A DNA stretch of 64,000 bases, taken from contig OZ253505.1 in the NCBI GenBank assembly GCA_965262255.1, positions 4,035,810-4,099,809 of the forward strand. Reading direction: 5' to 3'. The number at the start of each line of letters is the position of its first letter. The first letter of the stretch is position 1. Shown here one piece after another: positions 1-10,183 of this stretch. The position numbers and the translations under genes are program-made. The stretch comes from JANQQC01 sp965262255. Its GTDB lineage: Bacteria; Pseudomonadota; Alphaproteobacteria; Caulobacterales; Hyphomonadaceae. The notes beneath the pieces were generated by a model. It had not been told where the DNA came from, did not search any database, and saw only the letters and a list, made by a program, of their open reading frames with translations.

Positions 1-1984
1 GATCCTCTTTCGCACGAATACTTCTACGAGACTCCTCAGTCATTCTTCGTACACTTGCCAAAAGTTTTACATCGGGTTTTGGCGGAGGCATATAAGTTTC
101 GCCTTCCTCCAAGTCTATTTCGCCTTGACCGGTCTTGGATTTTCTGTTTTCTTGTTTGTAATATTTTGCGACTGCTTTGGCATCACCTGTAAGCGGCTTG
201 TACGCGACATCCGGAATCTGTTTTTCAAGTACGTCGAGATCAAACACACCAAGAAGAGAGTCACCGCACCTAATTTGAGCGTCGAAGAATCCTAACGGTA
301 ATCCGGGAGTCAATGTTTCAATCCATAACACAAATTTGACGATCTCTATCGCCATAGGGTTAACATCAACACCAAAAATACATCTTCGCACAACTTTGCG
401 GAGCGTTTCCTGATAATTTGAAGAAAAATTTGGTTCTTGGGATCGAATTAGTTCAATACGTTTCGCGATGTGATTTGCCGCGGCAATAAGAAAATGCCCA
501 GACCCGCATGCCGGGTCTATCACGTTTAATTCTAGTAGAGCTTCAACTTTATCGGACGCTCCTGCTTCGGCCTTATCTAGGACAGGATCGAGAGCAGATT
601 TCAGTAACGCTTGAACAAGGCTTTCATGAGTATAGTAGGTGCCTGTAGTTTTACGTTGGCTCCCCTTCGTTTCGATTGTGCCAATTGCGAACTGGAAAGA
701 ATCTCCGTTCTCTCCTAGTTGTGGATTTAAATCTAATAGAGATTCGTAAACCGACCCGAGTTCCTCAATCTTCATATCTCGCCAGTTAACTGGAACAATG
801 CTATCTTTGTTTTGCAACCACGATAATCTAAACAAGGCCTCCATAAAAACTTTGTTTTGAAGCTTGGCTTTCCCAATTGTAGGCAGATTATCGTTTTCAA
901 ACAACCCGCCTAGTGGCGGTAGCGCGATTGAAGGTGAACCATCGAAACTAGATAACGCGATAAACACAATCTTCATTACTTCAAAGCAGTCATAATGCCT
1001 ATTCCAAGAACTAGATTGGGTACACTTTCTACGCAGTAAATTAAGCGAATACCCTTCTCTATACAACTCTTTTGATCTCGAACCTGCATTCTTCGGATGT
1101 AATAAGTTGCGTTCCTCAGCCACCATAACAAATATAAGTCGATAAACTAACCGAAGCAGTTCATTAAACCAATCGATCATTTGAACTTCGCCTGTCTGAA
1201 GTTTTCTCGCTATCTTAGGATTGGCCTCAATAAATCCACTACCCAAAATCTTCAAAGATTCTTTGACCTGCCCTGCCAACCTATCACGTGCAACCTCGCC
1301 CTCACTTATTCCTTTTTCTCTCCAACGTTCTAGCGTACATTCTGAGGGTGTATCCGTACTGTGGCCAAATCGCGTACGATGAATGAGTAACCAAAAAACA
1401 GAAAAAGACGCTATGTCTTCATTTTCAAAAATTTGTACTAAATCCGCATCAATATATGCCGGTCGCGTAAGTGACTCATTTTGTCTTACGAGTCTGACTA
1501 CCGCACCATCCGTTACGAGTCGCCAAACAGATTCGACCGATTTTCGTTCATCATCAACAATTTCATCGGAATTCCGTTCCTCTTTAGCGAATGATAGTCT
1601 TGTAACAAAGTTGTCTAGCGTCTCCTCCTTTGGAACAAGATCGATTGAAACTCGTTCTCCCGCTACAAGTCTGCTATTCCAATCTTCGCTTTTTAAATCA
1701 TCATACCCAAAAACTTCTTTCAAAAATCCCTGCAAAAATGAAAGTGTACTTCGATGGTTGATATTGGAAATCTTTTTATACTCTTCATAATGTGCCTGCC
1801 CCACTCTGAATGCAGTTGATATTGCATCCTTGGTAGAAATACCTCTTCTAAGTCTGTAGTTCTCGGGCTTTTGATCTGTTGCTTCAAGGTTAGCGATTTT
1901 CAGCAGCATCGCGGGGGCAATAAGATAACCCTCAATTCTCAAAGAGGGCCAAAGTGAAGTATCAACAGAGGCTTTTCGTGCCAT
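1..1984 (-). CDS. N6-adenine DNA methylase, DISARM-like (DrmMI-like), partial at window edge
   Basis: The ATG at 1984 is preceded by a strong GGAGG and the frame stays open to position 1, giving about 661 codons; the 3' end lies outside the window. Near residue 487 it reads DPACGSGHFL, the S-adenosylmethionine-binding motif I of N6-adenine methylases, followed by FGVDVNP and RCGDSLLG, which are typical of Eco57I-like methylases. The catalytic NPPY/F motif is not seen and would lie past the edge. It starts 10 bases after the SNF2 helicase stop, so it is the last visible gene of a five- or six-gene minus-strand operon. In class 1 DISARM an adenine methylase (DrmMI) marks host DNA as self; that role is inferred from gene content. 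A PglX-like or type IIG enzyme is the alternative. Confidence 0.8.
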   Translation of the reverse strand, partial: MARKASVDTSLWPSLRIEGYLIAPAMLLKIANLEATDQKPENYRLRRGISTKDAISTAFRVGQAHYEEYKKISNINHRSTLSFLQGFLKEVFGYDDLKSEDWNSRLVAGERVSIDLVPKEETLDNFVTRLSFAKEERNSDEIVDDERKSVESVWRLVTDGAVVRLVRQNESLTRPAYIDADLVQIFENEDIASFSVFWLLIHRTRFGHSTDTPSECTLERWREKGISEGEVARDRLAGQVKESLKILGSGFIEANPKIARKLQTGEVQMIDWFNELLRLVYRLIFVMVAEERNLLHPKNAGSRSKELYREGYSLNLLRRKCTQSSSWNRHYDCFEVMKIVFIALSSFDGSPSIALPPLGGLFENDNLPTIGKAKLQNKVFMEALFRLSWLQNKDSIVPVNWRDMKIEELGSVYESLLDLNPQLGENGDSFQFAIGTIETKGSQRKTTGTYYTHESLVQALLKSALDPVLDKAEAGASDKVEALLELNVIDPACGSGHFLIAAANHIAKRIELIRSQEPNFSSNYQETLRKVVRRCIFGVDVNPMAIEIVKFVLWIETLTPGLPLGFFDAQIRCGDSLLGVFDLDVLEKQIPDVAYKPLTGDAKAVAKYYKQENRKSKTGQGEIDLEEGETYMPPPKPDVKLLASVRRMTEESRRSIRAKED

Positions 1985-1994
1985 CGCAACCTCC

Positions 1995-4826
1995 TTAACT
2001 CGATTTTCCGGGAAGTAAAACAAACATCCCAATAATGTCGGGAGGACAAACGGGTTCAACCTGAACCTCCGGTGATGCTTTGGCAGCTCGTCTTACTCGA
2101 GCATGATCTTCTGTAAGCTCAACTACTCGTTGCTTGATGAATTTTCTTAACGGGCCACTTAACATATTCGCTTTTTGCGAATGAATCTCTTCAATAAAAC
2201 GCTTCTTCGCTACGTCAGCAATGTTTGATGTTGCCGAGGAATATAGCAGTTCTCCTGCGTCATCGCCTGAAGAAACGACTTGATTATCTTGGATTGCTAC
2301 AAGAGCAGCCTCCTCGGCAAGTAGCAATTTCCTTTTCCTAGCATTTACATGTAATTTGTATCGTATTCTCGTTAAAACTAGGACAGTCTTCTCGGTTACA
2401 GCGTTAGTCGGCCAAACTCCAACACGCCCAATACCAAGACTTGGTAGTGTCTCAGTATCCAAGGAAGACTCCAGTAAGCTTTCCGCTAAATTGACGGTCA
2501 GAGGATTGGTTCTGTTTAGAATAGATGTTCCTACCGGTGCGGGATCACTCATTACAAGTTTGACAGTTTTCTCCAACCCGGCCTGCTCTAAACGTTTCCA
2601 TAACCCCGATTCCAAAGCATGAACGTGCGCTATAATTCGACCATTCTTCTCCTCTAGAGGCACTCCAAAGTTCGACATCGTCTGCATGACAAAACGAAGA
2701 GCATCTTCCGGTGTTCCAAGCAATCTTTTTGCTCTTTCCCATTCAGGTTTAACTTCCTCAGGCTTCATCGCATTCTGAGCAAATCTTTTACTCGAACGCT
2801 TTTCTTTTTCGCTAGCATCACGCCAATGTAAATCTAATGTTTTGTGTTCCTCCTCAAAAATCAAATTCAAACTTGCTACAGCCTGATCACTCCTACCTTT
2901 CATTATTGCACTCATCAGTGCTTCCGTAACAGGCCCACGTTCCTCTGGTAATGGAACAGATACCCCCGTTGCTCGCCAAATATCTGTTGCTTTTCTGACT
3001 ATAACTTCTAATACTGCGCGGTCTATATGACTTTCAGCAGAATACATTATCATCGAATGGACTTGTTCCGCAGGTTGTCCATATCGATCAACTCTTCCCT
3101 CTCTTTGTTGCTGGCGAATCGGATTCCACGAAAGGTCGTAATGGATAACTGAATCAAATATTTTTTGTAAGTTTATGCCTTCGGATAAACAATCTGTCGC
3201 TACCAAAATTCTCAGTCTAGTAGGGTCGTCTTCTATTTTTTCGACCATTCCATGTACTCTGTCTCTACGATCATCAGGAGTCAATTCTCCAGTAACGCAC
3301 TCGACCAGAACGTTTGGAAATTTTTTCTTCAATTGATCACTTACATAATGAGCGGTCGCAAGATACCGGCAAAATATTACTGGATTGGCTTTCTTATCAA
3401 GTAATTTCTTTGATGCTCTCAATAGTGCCTCAAGTTTCAAATCCTCGTTCTTTTGAATTTTCTCTGCCTTTTTCAAAAGAACATTCAAATTCTGTTCACT
3501 ATACAACGATATACCGGGCTCTATATCTCCAGATCCGGCCTCATCACCTTCGTCGTCGTAGATTTTCGATTCAGTCTGCTCTTTAGTTTGTTTGAATTCA
3601 TTCTCTTTTAAGTTCTCTAATTGCTCATTTTGGAGCCTCTTTTTAAGTGTACTCAGTCCAGCCGCAGGAGAAGATGCCATACATCGTAGTAACGTCAACG
3701 TACTCCAGTTTAATCCCATTTTACGTCGATTCATTAACCCCGGTAACGCCACTGAACTATCATAAAATTTGAGAACTGTTTCCTGAAAGTCTCTCATGGA
3801 ATAAGACAGATCGTATTTCAGCTCAGTCTCTTTGTGTTGTGGAAACAATCGTTTCTCACCTTCTCCCCATTCTCCCTCATCTAAATTTTTTCTACCGCGT
3901 TGCACATAATGCTGAGAGAGCCTTTCTCGATATTTTTGATTTTCGCTACTATCCTTTTCTCTTGCTTCCCATTCCTCAAAATCCGGATCAATCAACGAAA
4001 GAAGACGTCCAAAAGCTAGCTCATCTCCAGAGTGAGGTGTCGCAGTCAACATTACCAAACCTCGGGCTGGATTCTTTGCTAATGAACTCAAAAGTTCAAA
4101 ACGCTGCTGCCGACCCCGATGTGTTCCAACACAGGTGTGTGCTTCGTCCACAATCACGAAATTAGGACACGCGCTTGCAAAGTTTTCCCGTCTCTTATCA
4201 GCCTTTATGTAGTCAAGACTAACAACCGTATGCGGATAAGCCTTAAACAAATTTTGATCAATCGGTAGATTTCGTTCTAACCTCGGAGCAGAACTTGCTG
4301 TCACCGCTACGGCTTCTATGCCGAATTTATCTTCTAATTCTGCTGTCCACTGATCTATAAGGTGTGGAGGACATAGTACGGTAAACTCGTTGACCTCCCC
4401 TCGATCTATAAACTCACGTAAAATCAAACCTGCTTCAATTGTCTTTCCAACTCCCACTCCGTCAGCAATAAGAATCCTTGGAACAGCAAGTTTGAGTGCC
4501 ATCAATAATGGAACGAGTTGATATGTTCTTGGTTCAAAAGCGAGTTGCCCAGCTGATCGAAATGGGCCAGCTCCGCGACGCAATGTCATCTGCAATGCAT
4601 CAGCCAACAACGCTGCTTTTGGTTGCACTGTAGATTTAGCATCTTCAGGTAAATCAAACTGAGCAGATTCAACGTCAGTTAACTCTAGTTTCGGATCGAG
4701 TATAACTGTATCATTTTCATTACCTGTCAATGGACGCAAAGTAAGCGTTTCCGGGATCCGTTCAGGAAGTACCACCCACTCCCGACCCCGGGCTTTGACC
4801 AAATCACCAGGAGAGAATTTCGTCAT
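1995..4826 (-). CDS. SNF2-family helicase/ATPase, DrmD-like
   Basis: A 943-residue superfamily 2 helicase of the SNF2/RapA type. Walker A reads DGVGVGKTIEAG at about residues 122-133, the Walker B box is VDEAH at about 226-230, and motif III is TATPH at about 261. The C-terminal helicase half has ATDCLSEGINLQ and the arginine-finger motif QQREGRVDRYGQ. The ATG overlaps the stop of the upstream DUF1998 gene by four bases (ATGA), so the two are translationally coupled. DrmD is the SNF2-like helicase that defines class 1 DISARM, and the neighbours (helicase, DUF1998 protein, adenine methylase) match that set. The presumed job is DNA translocation during discrimination of invading phage DNA. The family is clear; the DISARM assignment is inferred from context. 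Confidence 0.85.
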   Translation of the reverse strand: MTKFSPGDLVKARGREWVVLPERIPETLTLRPLTGNENDTVILDPKLELTDVESAQFDLPEDAKSTVQPKAALLADALQMTLRRGAGPFRSAGQLAFEPRTYQLVPLLMALKLAVPRILIADGVGVGKTIEAGLILREFIDRGEVNEFTVLCPPHLIDQWTAELEDKFGIEAVAVTASSAPRLERNLPIDQNLFKAYPHTVVSLDYIKADKRRENFASACPNFVIVDEAHTCVGTHRGRQQRFELLSSLAKNPARGLVMLTATPHSGDELAFGRLLSLIDPDFEEWEAREKDSSENQKYRERLSQHYVQRGRKNLDEGEWGEGEKRLFPQHKETELKYDLSYSMRDFQETVLKFYDSSVALPGLMNRRKMGLNWSTLTLLRCMASSPAAGLSTLKKRLQNEQLENLKENEFKQTKEQTESKIYDDEGDEAGSGDIEPGISLYSEQNLNVLLKKAEKIQKNEDLKLEALLRASKKLLDKKANPVIFCRYLATAHYVSDQLKKKFPNVLVECVTGELTPDDRRDRVHGMVEKIEDDPTRLRILVATDCLSEGINLQKIFDSVIHYDLSWNPIRQQQREGRVDRYGQPAEQVHSMIMYSAESHIDRAVLEVIVRKATDIWRATGVSVPLPEERGPVTEALMSAIMKGRSDQAVASLNLIFEEEHKTLDLHWRDASEKEKRSSKRFAQNAMKPEEVKPEWERAKRLLGTPEDALRFVMQTMSNFGVPLEEKNGRIIAHVHALESGLWKRLEQAGLEKTVKLVMSDPAPVGTSILNRTNPLTVNLAESLLESSLDTETLPSLGIGRVGVWPTNAVTEKTVLVLTRIRYKLHVNARKRKLLLAEEAALVAIQDNQVVSSGDDAGELLYSSATSNIADVAKKRFIEEIHSQKANMLSGPLRKFIKQRVVELTEDHARVRRAAKASPEVQVEPVCPPDIIGMFVLLPGKSS

Positions 4827-6622
4827 TCCTGATCATCCTTTAGTGCTTTAACTAGGGATTCAGGAACACCATCCTCAGGATTTTCGGGAAGACTTATAAT
4901 CCACCAACCTTGACCCTCAGTGTTTTGCCTAATCTCTTCTGAAACTTGGCCAGAGCTCGCAACAACGTAGTGCGAACTCCATGTGAAATCGAAATGATGT
5001 CCTAAGATTTCGACGGTTGGATTGTCAGGGTTAGGTAATTTGAGATTGGCGAAATTTTCTAACCATTTGAAAGATTTGTCGGACACTCCCGTTAAAGGAG
5101 CTCCAGTAGAAATTGAACGGAGTTCTCCTGTTGCCAAAGCGAACAGAAACTCAACTACCTCATCGCGATTGCGTTCTATAATTTCATGGTCGAGCTGGTT
5201 GTAATAAGAAAGCAAACATCGATAACATCCGTGAACACAACTATCTTTCTCCGAGCGCAATCCAATGTTGCTCGCCTTAATCACTTGACCCGCAAGATAC
5301 TCGTCTGTTTTTTGCTTTACATTGTCAAAATGCATCAACTCTAAAGCTTCGACGGCAACTCGGCTGAGGGCAGTCTTGTCTTCAACTAATCGTTTCAGAA
5401 CTCCCGCTCCGCCCTCGGTCGCCTCGTAGATCAGAATTGTGCGTCGATTATCTCGATTTGGCAGGGGTTCTCCTAATACCTCACCCTGTTCCAACTGATA
5501 GATAACCTCGATTCCTCGAATAAGTGCATGTTGAATCGTGGCCTTAGCTTCGACGGAAATACTATTCGGAGCATTAAACCTCAGAAGAAGAGCGTTCTTC
5601 CGTTCTTGAACGATCGGAACTATACGAACAGGATCTCTTTTAATTGGAGGGATTAGTTCTTTCTGTTTTTCTTCCTCGGAACTAACCCACCAACCGCTGT
5701 CTGGATCAATATTAAATCCATAAACCTTCTTGTCTTTTCTTCGCTTTAATCCTTTGTTGATCCGACTTATCTCAGCTCCATTGGCGTACTGCAAAGAAAA
5801 CAATAACGTGTCGTTACTATAAAATTCCGCTTCCTCTAGTTGATACTGGCCTCTACTATGTTTTGGCCAAGAGAAAACAGTCTGAATTTCATATCCTCTT
5901 CTTACGCGCTCTTCATCATTTGCTGTTATCCGTTCGGCAGAAATTGCTTCAACGCTATTGATTCGTAGCGTTCGTTTTACTGTATCATTATTAGAAAGTG
6001 ATTTATCGCAGACATGGCAGAACTCTATTTGGTCCTCATGGGAAGCTCCGCAATTGTCACAGAGATAAATGTCTTTGACAGCTAAATCTGTCTTGGCACT
6101 GATATCATCACCTAACGGAAGTTTGGCCTTAACAACTCTATAGGCTCTGCCTTCATGATAGATTAAGTTTCCAGGGCCGAATTCCGAAATCCCAAAAAAC
6201 CGTGCTCTCGATAAAAATGTTCCCCCTTGTCCATCTCCGGGAACATAAGCATACAGAGGTAGCCGAGGAAAGTTGTAACCAGGTAAGAAACCTTCGGTTG
6301 CCAGATATCGATACGTGTAAAAATCCGAACTGTATTTAGACCTTCCATCTTGCAGTATCTGAAGTTGCGAAGTCGCTTGTCTATGTAATACACTGAATGT
6401 ACGTCGAGCCTTATCCGATAGCCCGTGCGTCTCAGACCCTTTGTTCGCCGCCTTTAACTGTTCGTATGCAGATGAGTATAAGTCTCTCCAGCGCTGAAAC
6501 GCTTTATCAAAATTCTCTGGAGCCTTCTTTGCAAGGTTTTCTATATAATTCTCAGAATCGCTAAGCCAACTTGGAGGTTCTTTGGGATACGCTTCAAGTA
6601 TCTGATCCAAAACTCGCCCCAT
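4823..6622 (-). CDS. DUF1998 protein, DrmB-like (downstream half of a split helicase gene)
   Basis: A 599-residue ORF. A zinc ribbon CDNC...CHVC lies at about residues 198-216, and the DUF1998 signature CVHGCYRCLLSYYNQ lies near 464-478. EATEGGAGVL around 400 is also typical of the DUF1998 domain that follows MrfA/YprA-type helicases and of DISARM DrmB. No good ribosome-binding site precedes the ATG at 6622. The reading frame stays open upstream through about 30 more codons back to the 9-G tract at 6715-6723. With one extra G it would fuse directly to the helicase ORF ending at 6712, giving one 1746-residue protein. In the present 9-G state this part is probably poorly translated, unless ribosomes slip or restart. 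Confidence 0.82.
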   Translation of the reverse strand: MGRVLDQILEAYPKEPPSWLSDSENYIENLAKKAPENFDKAFQRWRDLYSSAYEQLKAANKGSETHGLSDKARRTFSVLHRQATSQLQILQDGRSKYSSDFYTYRYLATEGFLPGYNFPRLPLYAYVPGDGQGGTFLSRARFFGISEFGPGNLIYHEGRAYRVVKAKLPLGDDISAKTDLAVKDIYLCDNCGASHEDQIEFCHVCDKSLSNNDTVKRTLRINSVEAISAERITANDEERVRRGYEIQTVFSWPKHSRGQYQLEEAEFYSNDTLLFSLQYANGAEISRINKGLKRRKDKKVYGFNIDPDSGWWVSSEEEKQKELIPPIKRDPVRIVPIVQERKNALLLRFNAPNSISVEAKATIQHALIRGIEVIYQLEQGEVLGEPLPNRDNRRTILIYEATEGGAGVLKRLVEDKTALSRVAVEALELMHFDNVKQKTDEYLAGQVIKASNIGLRSEKDSCVHGCYRCLLSYYNQLDHEIIERNRDEVVEFLFALATGELRSISTGAPLTGVSDKSFKWLENFANLKLPNPDNPTVEILGHHFDFTWSSHYVVASSGQVSEEIRQNTEGQGWWIISLPENPEDGVPESLVKALKDDQE

Positions 6623-6711
6623 AGGGGCAATAGCACGTTCAACTAGGCCAGTTTGGTTAATTGCATGTTGAATTTCTTCATTGAGCGGGAACCTTACTCC
6701 GCTACCTGATT

Positions 6712-9700
6712 CTACCCCCCCCCATCGAGAATTAAGTTGCCGGGGATGTCGGACCTAAGTGCAAGTCCTGTTTTCGCTAGCCAAACCGCTTGCAAGTGCG
6801 AGTTTACAAGTTCTTCGTTGACGATGTCTAGGGTCGGCAATCGAACCGAGCCAGAAACCATTTCGTCCTTACGTTCAAAGTAATACTGATCATGTGGCGA
6901 CTGAGCGGCGCAGTATGTTATTACCGAGGCCGCCTGTCCAGATCGGCCCGCTCTTCCGGCCCGCTGAACATAGTTTGCAGGTGTAGGGGGTACGTTTCTC
7001 AAATACACCGTGTTTAGAGTAGAAATGTCGATACCCAGCTCCATAGTTGGCGAACAAAACAACGCCGGGAGAAAACGGGCTGACTCACCGGTCTGCTGCA
7101 TATCTAGTATATGATCTGAATTTTTCAACTCATATTCATCCTCAGAACCATGCCTGAATCGCCACTCTCTCCATTCTCTTTGTAACCTAGTTACTTGAGC
7201 AGTATGTTCACGACCTTCGAGTTTCCAAAGTACGCTTTTACCTTCTGCAAGATCACCGGAAATAGATTGGTATAGTTTTCGAAAATAAGCGTACTTCTCG
7301 AAATCTTCATTTCCCTCTGGCTGAAATGCATCGCCTCTAACTAGTCTCACCACTGAGGAATTTAGTCTCCAAACGGTATCTTCCTCGCCCAACTTGGAGG
7401 AAGTAAGAAAATCTTTATGAAGAAAGTTTACAAGTCGGTGAATAAAGTCCTCATATTTCGACTTGTCTAATCGCCTTCCTAAAACATCATTAGAATTAAG
7501 CTGTTTGGCTATTCTAGATAGATAACCCGCTCGCAGAATCGCCTGATCCTCCTTCAACTTTTGCCTTCCCTTTAAAGGTTTCACAATCATCCAAGTTTTA
7601 CTTCGGATTTTTTCGTCACGGTCAATTACCCAAGGCCATCGCAGAATATTTCTTGATCTTTGTCCGATCATGTCCAGATAGGCTAGGTGCAAAAGTTCCG
7701 TCTCAACCGCTTGTCCTTCTACCATCGCTCTAAACAAAGTTTTGACGACCTTTTCACGTTGCCTTTCGTCCATTCTGGCTAATTCGGGCAACGCTTCAGT
7801 CAAGCGTTCAGAGTCTGAAACTGCCTCTTTCACCCCAACAAAGTCTAGATCGATCAAGTTTAACGCAGACAAATTTGGATTTGTATACCGCCACTCTCGT
7901 CTTAAATCGTTCCAAACTCGGAACCCTAGCACTTTTGCTAAAGCTTGCTCTGCTTCAGACCGATTACTGATTCCGGCATCTGGATTTTTCATCCAGTAAA
8001 CGTGAGTTTCTTCGTTGCTTTCCGTGAAACCTAATGCTTTCGCGACTTTAATCCCAAATTCTTCCTCTCCAAGCCCAGCACTCCCCGCTTCACTTACCGC
8101 TCGAAGTATTCCGCCTCGTAACAGAGTAACAAAAATGAAATCATTGAAATGACCTGCTTGCAACGCGGCATCTTGCCTGTTATCGGTGAAGCCGAGTATT
8201 TTTCGAGACATTTCGTCAGCAAGACCACTCTCGGGTTTCTGCATCCATTCTAATGCGGTTACAATTAGTTGTGTTGTTGCTGAGCTACGACCTCCTCCAG
8301 AAACGCCAACAAGCCTGTTCCTCTCAAAGGTCCCCGGGGCAGGTTCTTTCTTACAACTTAAACAGAATCGAAATTTGCCCGGAATAAACCAGAACAGATT
8401 TCCGGCTGACGATTCGACACCGTCATAGCGTATATTCAATTTTTCCGGTTTGAATTTTCGCCTAGACGGTATAATTTCAAGCACTCCCTTGCGTTCTCTA
8501 ACCCAGGTTTCCGGGTAGGTTTTATTCGATCCATCAAATTCAAAATTAGTCGAGTCACGTGGAACTGGGCATAAATATCCCGCTACCTCGTAATCATCGT
8601 CTTCAATTGGCGAGTCGTCAACAGTCCGAGACACGAATAGCACTGTACCATCGGAAGAACGCTTGGATACCAAATGATATTCTTGACCACATTCTCCACA
8701 GAACCGAGTCGTGTAAAGTCGATGACCTCCAGTACCAGGGACCTCGCGTTGCCCGTCAAAATACACCGGACGTTCTGGCTCAGTCAAAGTTGTGAAAACG
8801 TCACCTGCGTTAGATACAAATCGATGTAACTTAAATGGTAGATACGATCTGCCTCCCTCATTCTCATTATCTGGAAGACAAACTCTACCGAGAAATTCTT
8901 CCAACTTTTTTTTGCAAGTTTTGCGATCGACTCCGCTATCTTCACTCAACATTCTAATGACTTCGTTAAGCGGAACCGGTTTTCGTCGTTTGCGATGTTG
9001 CCCGTCATCTAATCCAATCGCAAGTTCAATCCAGACAGCCAAAGGATGAGACTTTAAGGCGCTTTCGTCTATAAATTCCGGAAACGGCTCTTTGAGAATG
9101 CTTTCGAGTTGAGTCCTTGCCCAATCCAAATTTTTGCAATCATCCGTCGCACGTCGGAGAGATTCATTAATTATCGAGTCGCGAGTGAACTTCGATCCAA
9201 ATAGTCGTGTCGCAACGTTGGCAATAGCCTCACTTGGATCTCCGTCGACGTTGTCTGGAATCATTGTAGCGGATGTACCTATACAAAGTGGTTCCGAATG
9301 ATTGCTACAGCGATCACGCAGTCGTCTTACAAGAACAGCGACATCAGCACCTTGCCTACCGCGGTATGTATGGAACTCGTCCAAGACGATAAATTCAAGT
9401 CCTTTGGCATTATCAATTACTTGTCTGTTTAAGTCATCCTGCCGAGTAAGCAAAAGTTCGGCCATCATAAAATTGGTCAACAGTATGTCCGGTGGGTTTT
9501 TAGCTATTTTTTCACGCCTATTAGTGTCCTCTTGTCCTGTATAACGATCAATATTAATATCCAGACTAGACTGTTCGATATACTTCTGAATCTCCTTCAG
9601 CTGGCTATTAGCCAATGCATTCATGGGGTAAATGATAATTGCCTTTGTCGACCGAGATTCGGTCTCCTTCCTGTTACGTATAATCTTGTCAACAATAGGA

Positions 9701-10062
9701 ATGAAAAAGCACAGTGATTTACCGGAACCCGTACCTGAGGTAACGATAAAATTTAGACCATTTTTTGCTTTACTTATCGCTTCTTCTTGATGACGATACA
9801 GTTTAAGAGGTTGCTGGCCATCCTCCGAACGAAAAACCTTTCCAGTGTCATGATGTAGAAGGCCGTCGACAACATGTTCATCGACAGTTTTGTTGGTAAG
9901 ATAATGGGGATTCAGTGCAAGAAGCGGTGAGGGCCAAAATCGGCCTAAGTTGTAGGCCTCATCGACTTTTGATCTCAGATCAGTCGCACTTACATCGGCG
10001 AATGATCGTATAAATTGCTCATAAGAATGAACAACACTGTCATCAAATTCGAACGCTTTCAT
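6712..10062 (-). CDS. DEAD/DEAH-box helicase, DrmA-like, truncated at a G tract
   Basis: An 1116-residue helicase ORF. Walker A is TSGTGSGKS at about residues 108-116, Walker B is VLDEFHTYRGRQGADVA near 226-242, and the second RecA domain has FCSPTMELGIDIS and QRAGRAGRSG near residues 1000-1050. Cysteine pairs CGECG and CLSC in the middle suggest a zinc-binding insert. This arrangement is shared by helicases that pair with DUF1998 proteins, including DISARM DrmA and MrfA/YprA. The ORF ends in three glycines and a TAG exactly at the 9-G tract. It starts about 120 bases after the HEPN gene, in the same direction. Alternative reading: an MrfA-like repair helicase, but the SNF2 helicase and methylase beside it favour a defence role. 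Confidence 0.85.
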   Translation of the reverse strand: MKAFEFDDSVVHSYEQFIRSFADVSATDLRSKVDEAYNLGRFWPSPLLALNPHYLTNKTVDEHVVDGLLHHDTGKVFRSEDGQQPLKLYRHQEEAISKAKNGLNFIVTSGTGSGKSLCFFIPIVDKIIRNRKETESRSTKAIIIYPMNALANSQLKEIQKYIEQSSLDINIDRYTGQEDTNRREKIAKNPPDILLTNFMMAELLLTRQDDLNRQVIDNAKGLEFIVLDEFHTYRGRQGADVAVLVRRLRDRCSNHSEPLCIGTSATMIPDNVDGDPSEAIANVATRLFGSKFTRDSIINESLRRATDDCKNLDWARTQLESILKEPFPEFIDESALKSHPLAVWIELAIGLDDGQHRKRRKPVPLNEVIRMLSEDSGVDRKTCKKKLEEFLGRVCLPDNENEGGRSYLPFKLHRFVSNAGDVFTTLTEPERPVYFDGQREVPGTGGHRLYTTRFCGECGQEYHLVSKRSSDGTVLFVSRTVDDSPIEDDDYEVAGYLCPVPRDSTNFEFDGSNKTYPETWVRERKGVLEIIPSRRKFKPEKLNIRYDGVESSAGNLFWFIPGKFRFCLSCKKEPAPGTFERNRLVGVSGGGRSSATTQLIVTALEWMQKPESGLADEMSRKILGFTDNRQDAALQAGHFNDFIFVTLLRGGILRAVSEAGSAGLGEEEFGIKVAKALGFTESNEETHVYWMKNPDAGISNRSEAEQALAKVLGFRVWNDLRREWRYTNPNLSALNLIDLDFVGVKEAVSDSERLTEALPELARMDERQREKVVKTLFRAMVEGQAVETELLHLAYLDMIGQRSRNILRWPWVIDRDEKIRSKTWMIVKPLKGRQKLKEDQAILRAGYLSRIAKQLNSNDVLGRRLDKSKYEDFIHRLVNFLHKDFLTSSKLGEEDTVWRLNSSVVRLVRGDAFQPEGNEDFEKYAYFRKLYQSISGDLAEGKSVLWKLEGREHTAQVTRLQREWREWRFRHGSEDEYELKNSDHILDMQQTGESARFLPALFCSPTMELGIDISTLNTVYLRNVPPTPANYVQRAGRAGRSGQAASVITYCAAQSPHDQYYFERKDEMVSGSVRLPTLDIVNEELVNSHLQAVWLAKTGLALRSDIPGNLILDGGG
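6715..6723 (-). repeat. 9-bp G tract (minus strand), candidate phase-variation site
   Basis: Nine consecutive C on the plus strand (G on the coding strand) lie between the last aspartate codon and the TAG of the helicase ORF. With nine G the frame stops at once. With ten or seven G it reads through GTA GAA TCA and onward without a stop into the DUF1998 frame. With eight G it meets TAG a few codons later. The combined length from 10062 to 4823 becomes a multiple of three only after adding one base (or removing two). Confidence 0.85.
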
Positions 10063-10183
10063 AAGATACTGTTTAATTTATGCTTGCTTGAGAGACGGTT
10101 CAATAGAGGCCTAAGAGTGGATATTCAACGCTAAGTCAAATTGTTGCCGCACACAAAGCTCAGGATATCCTAAAATAGATGTT

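Noticed and set aside
1383..1790. 135-codon plus-strand ORF opposite the methylase
   Set aside because: Ser/Thr-rich antisense shadow of a clear coding region on the minus strand.
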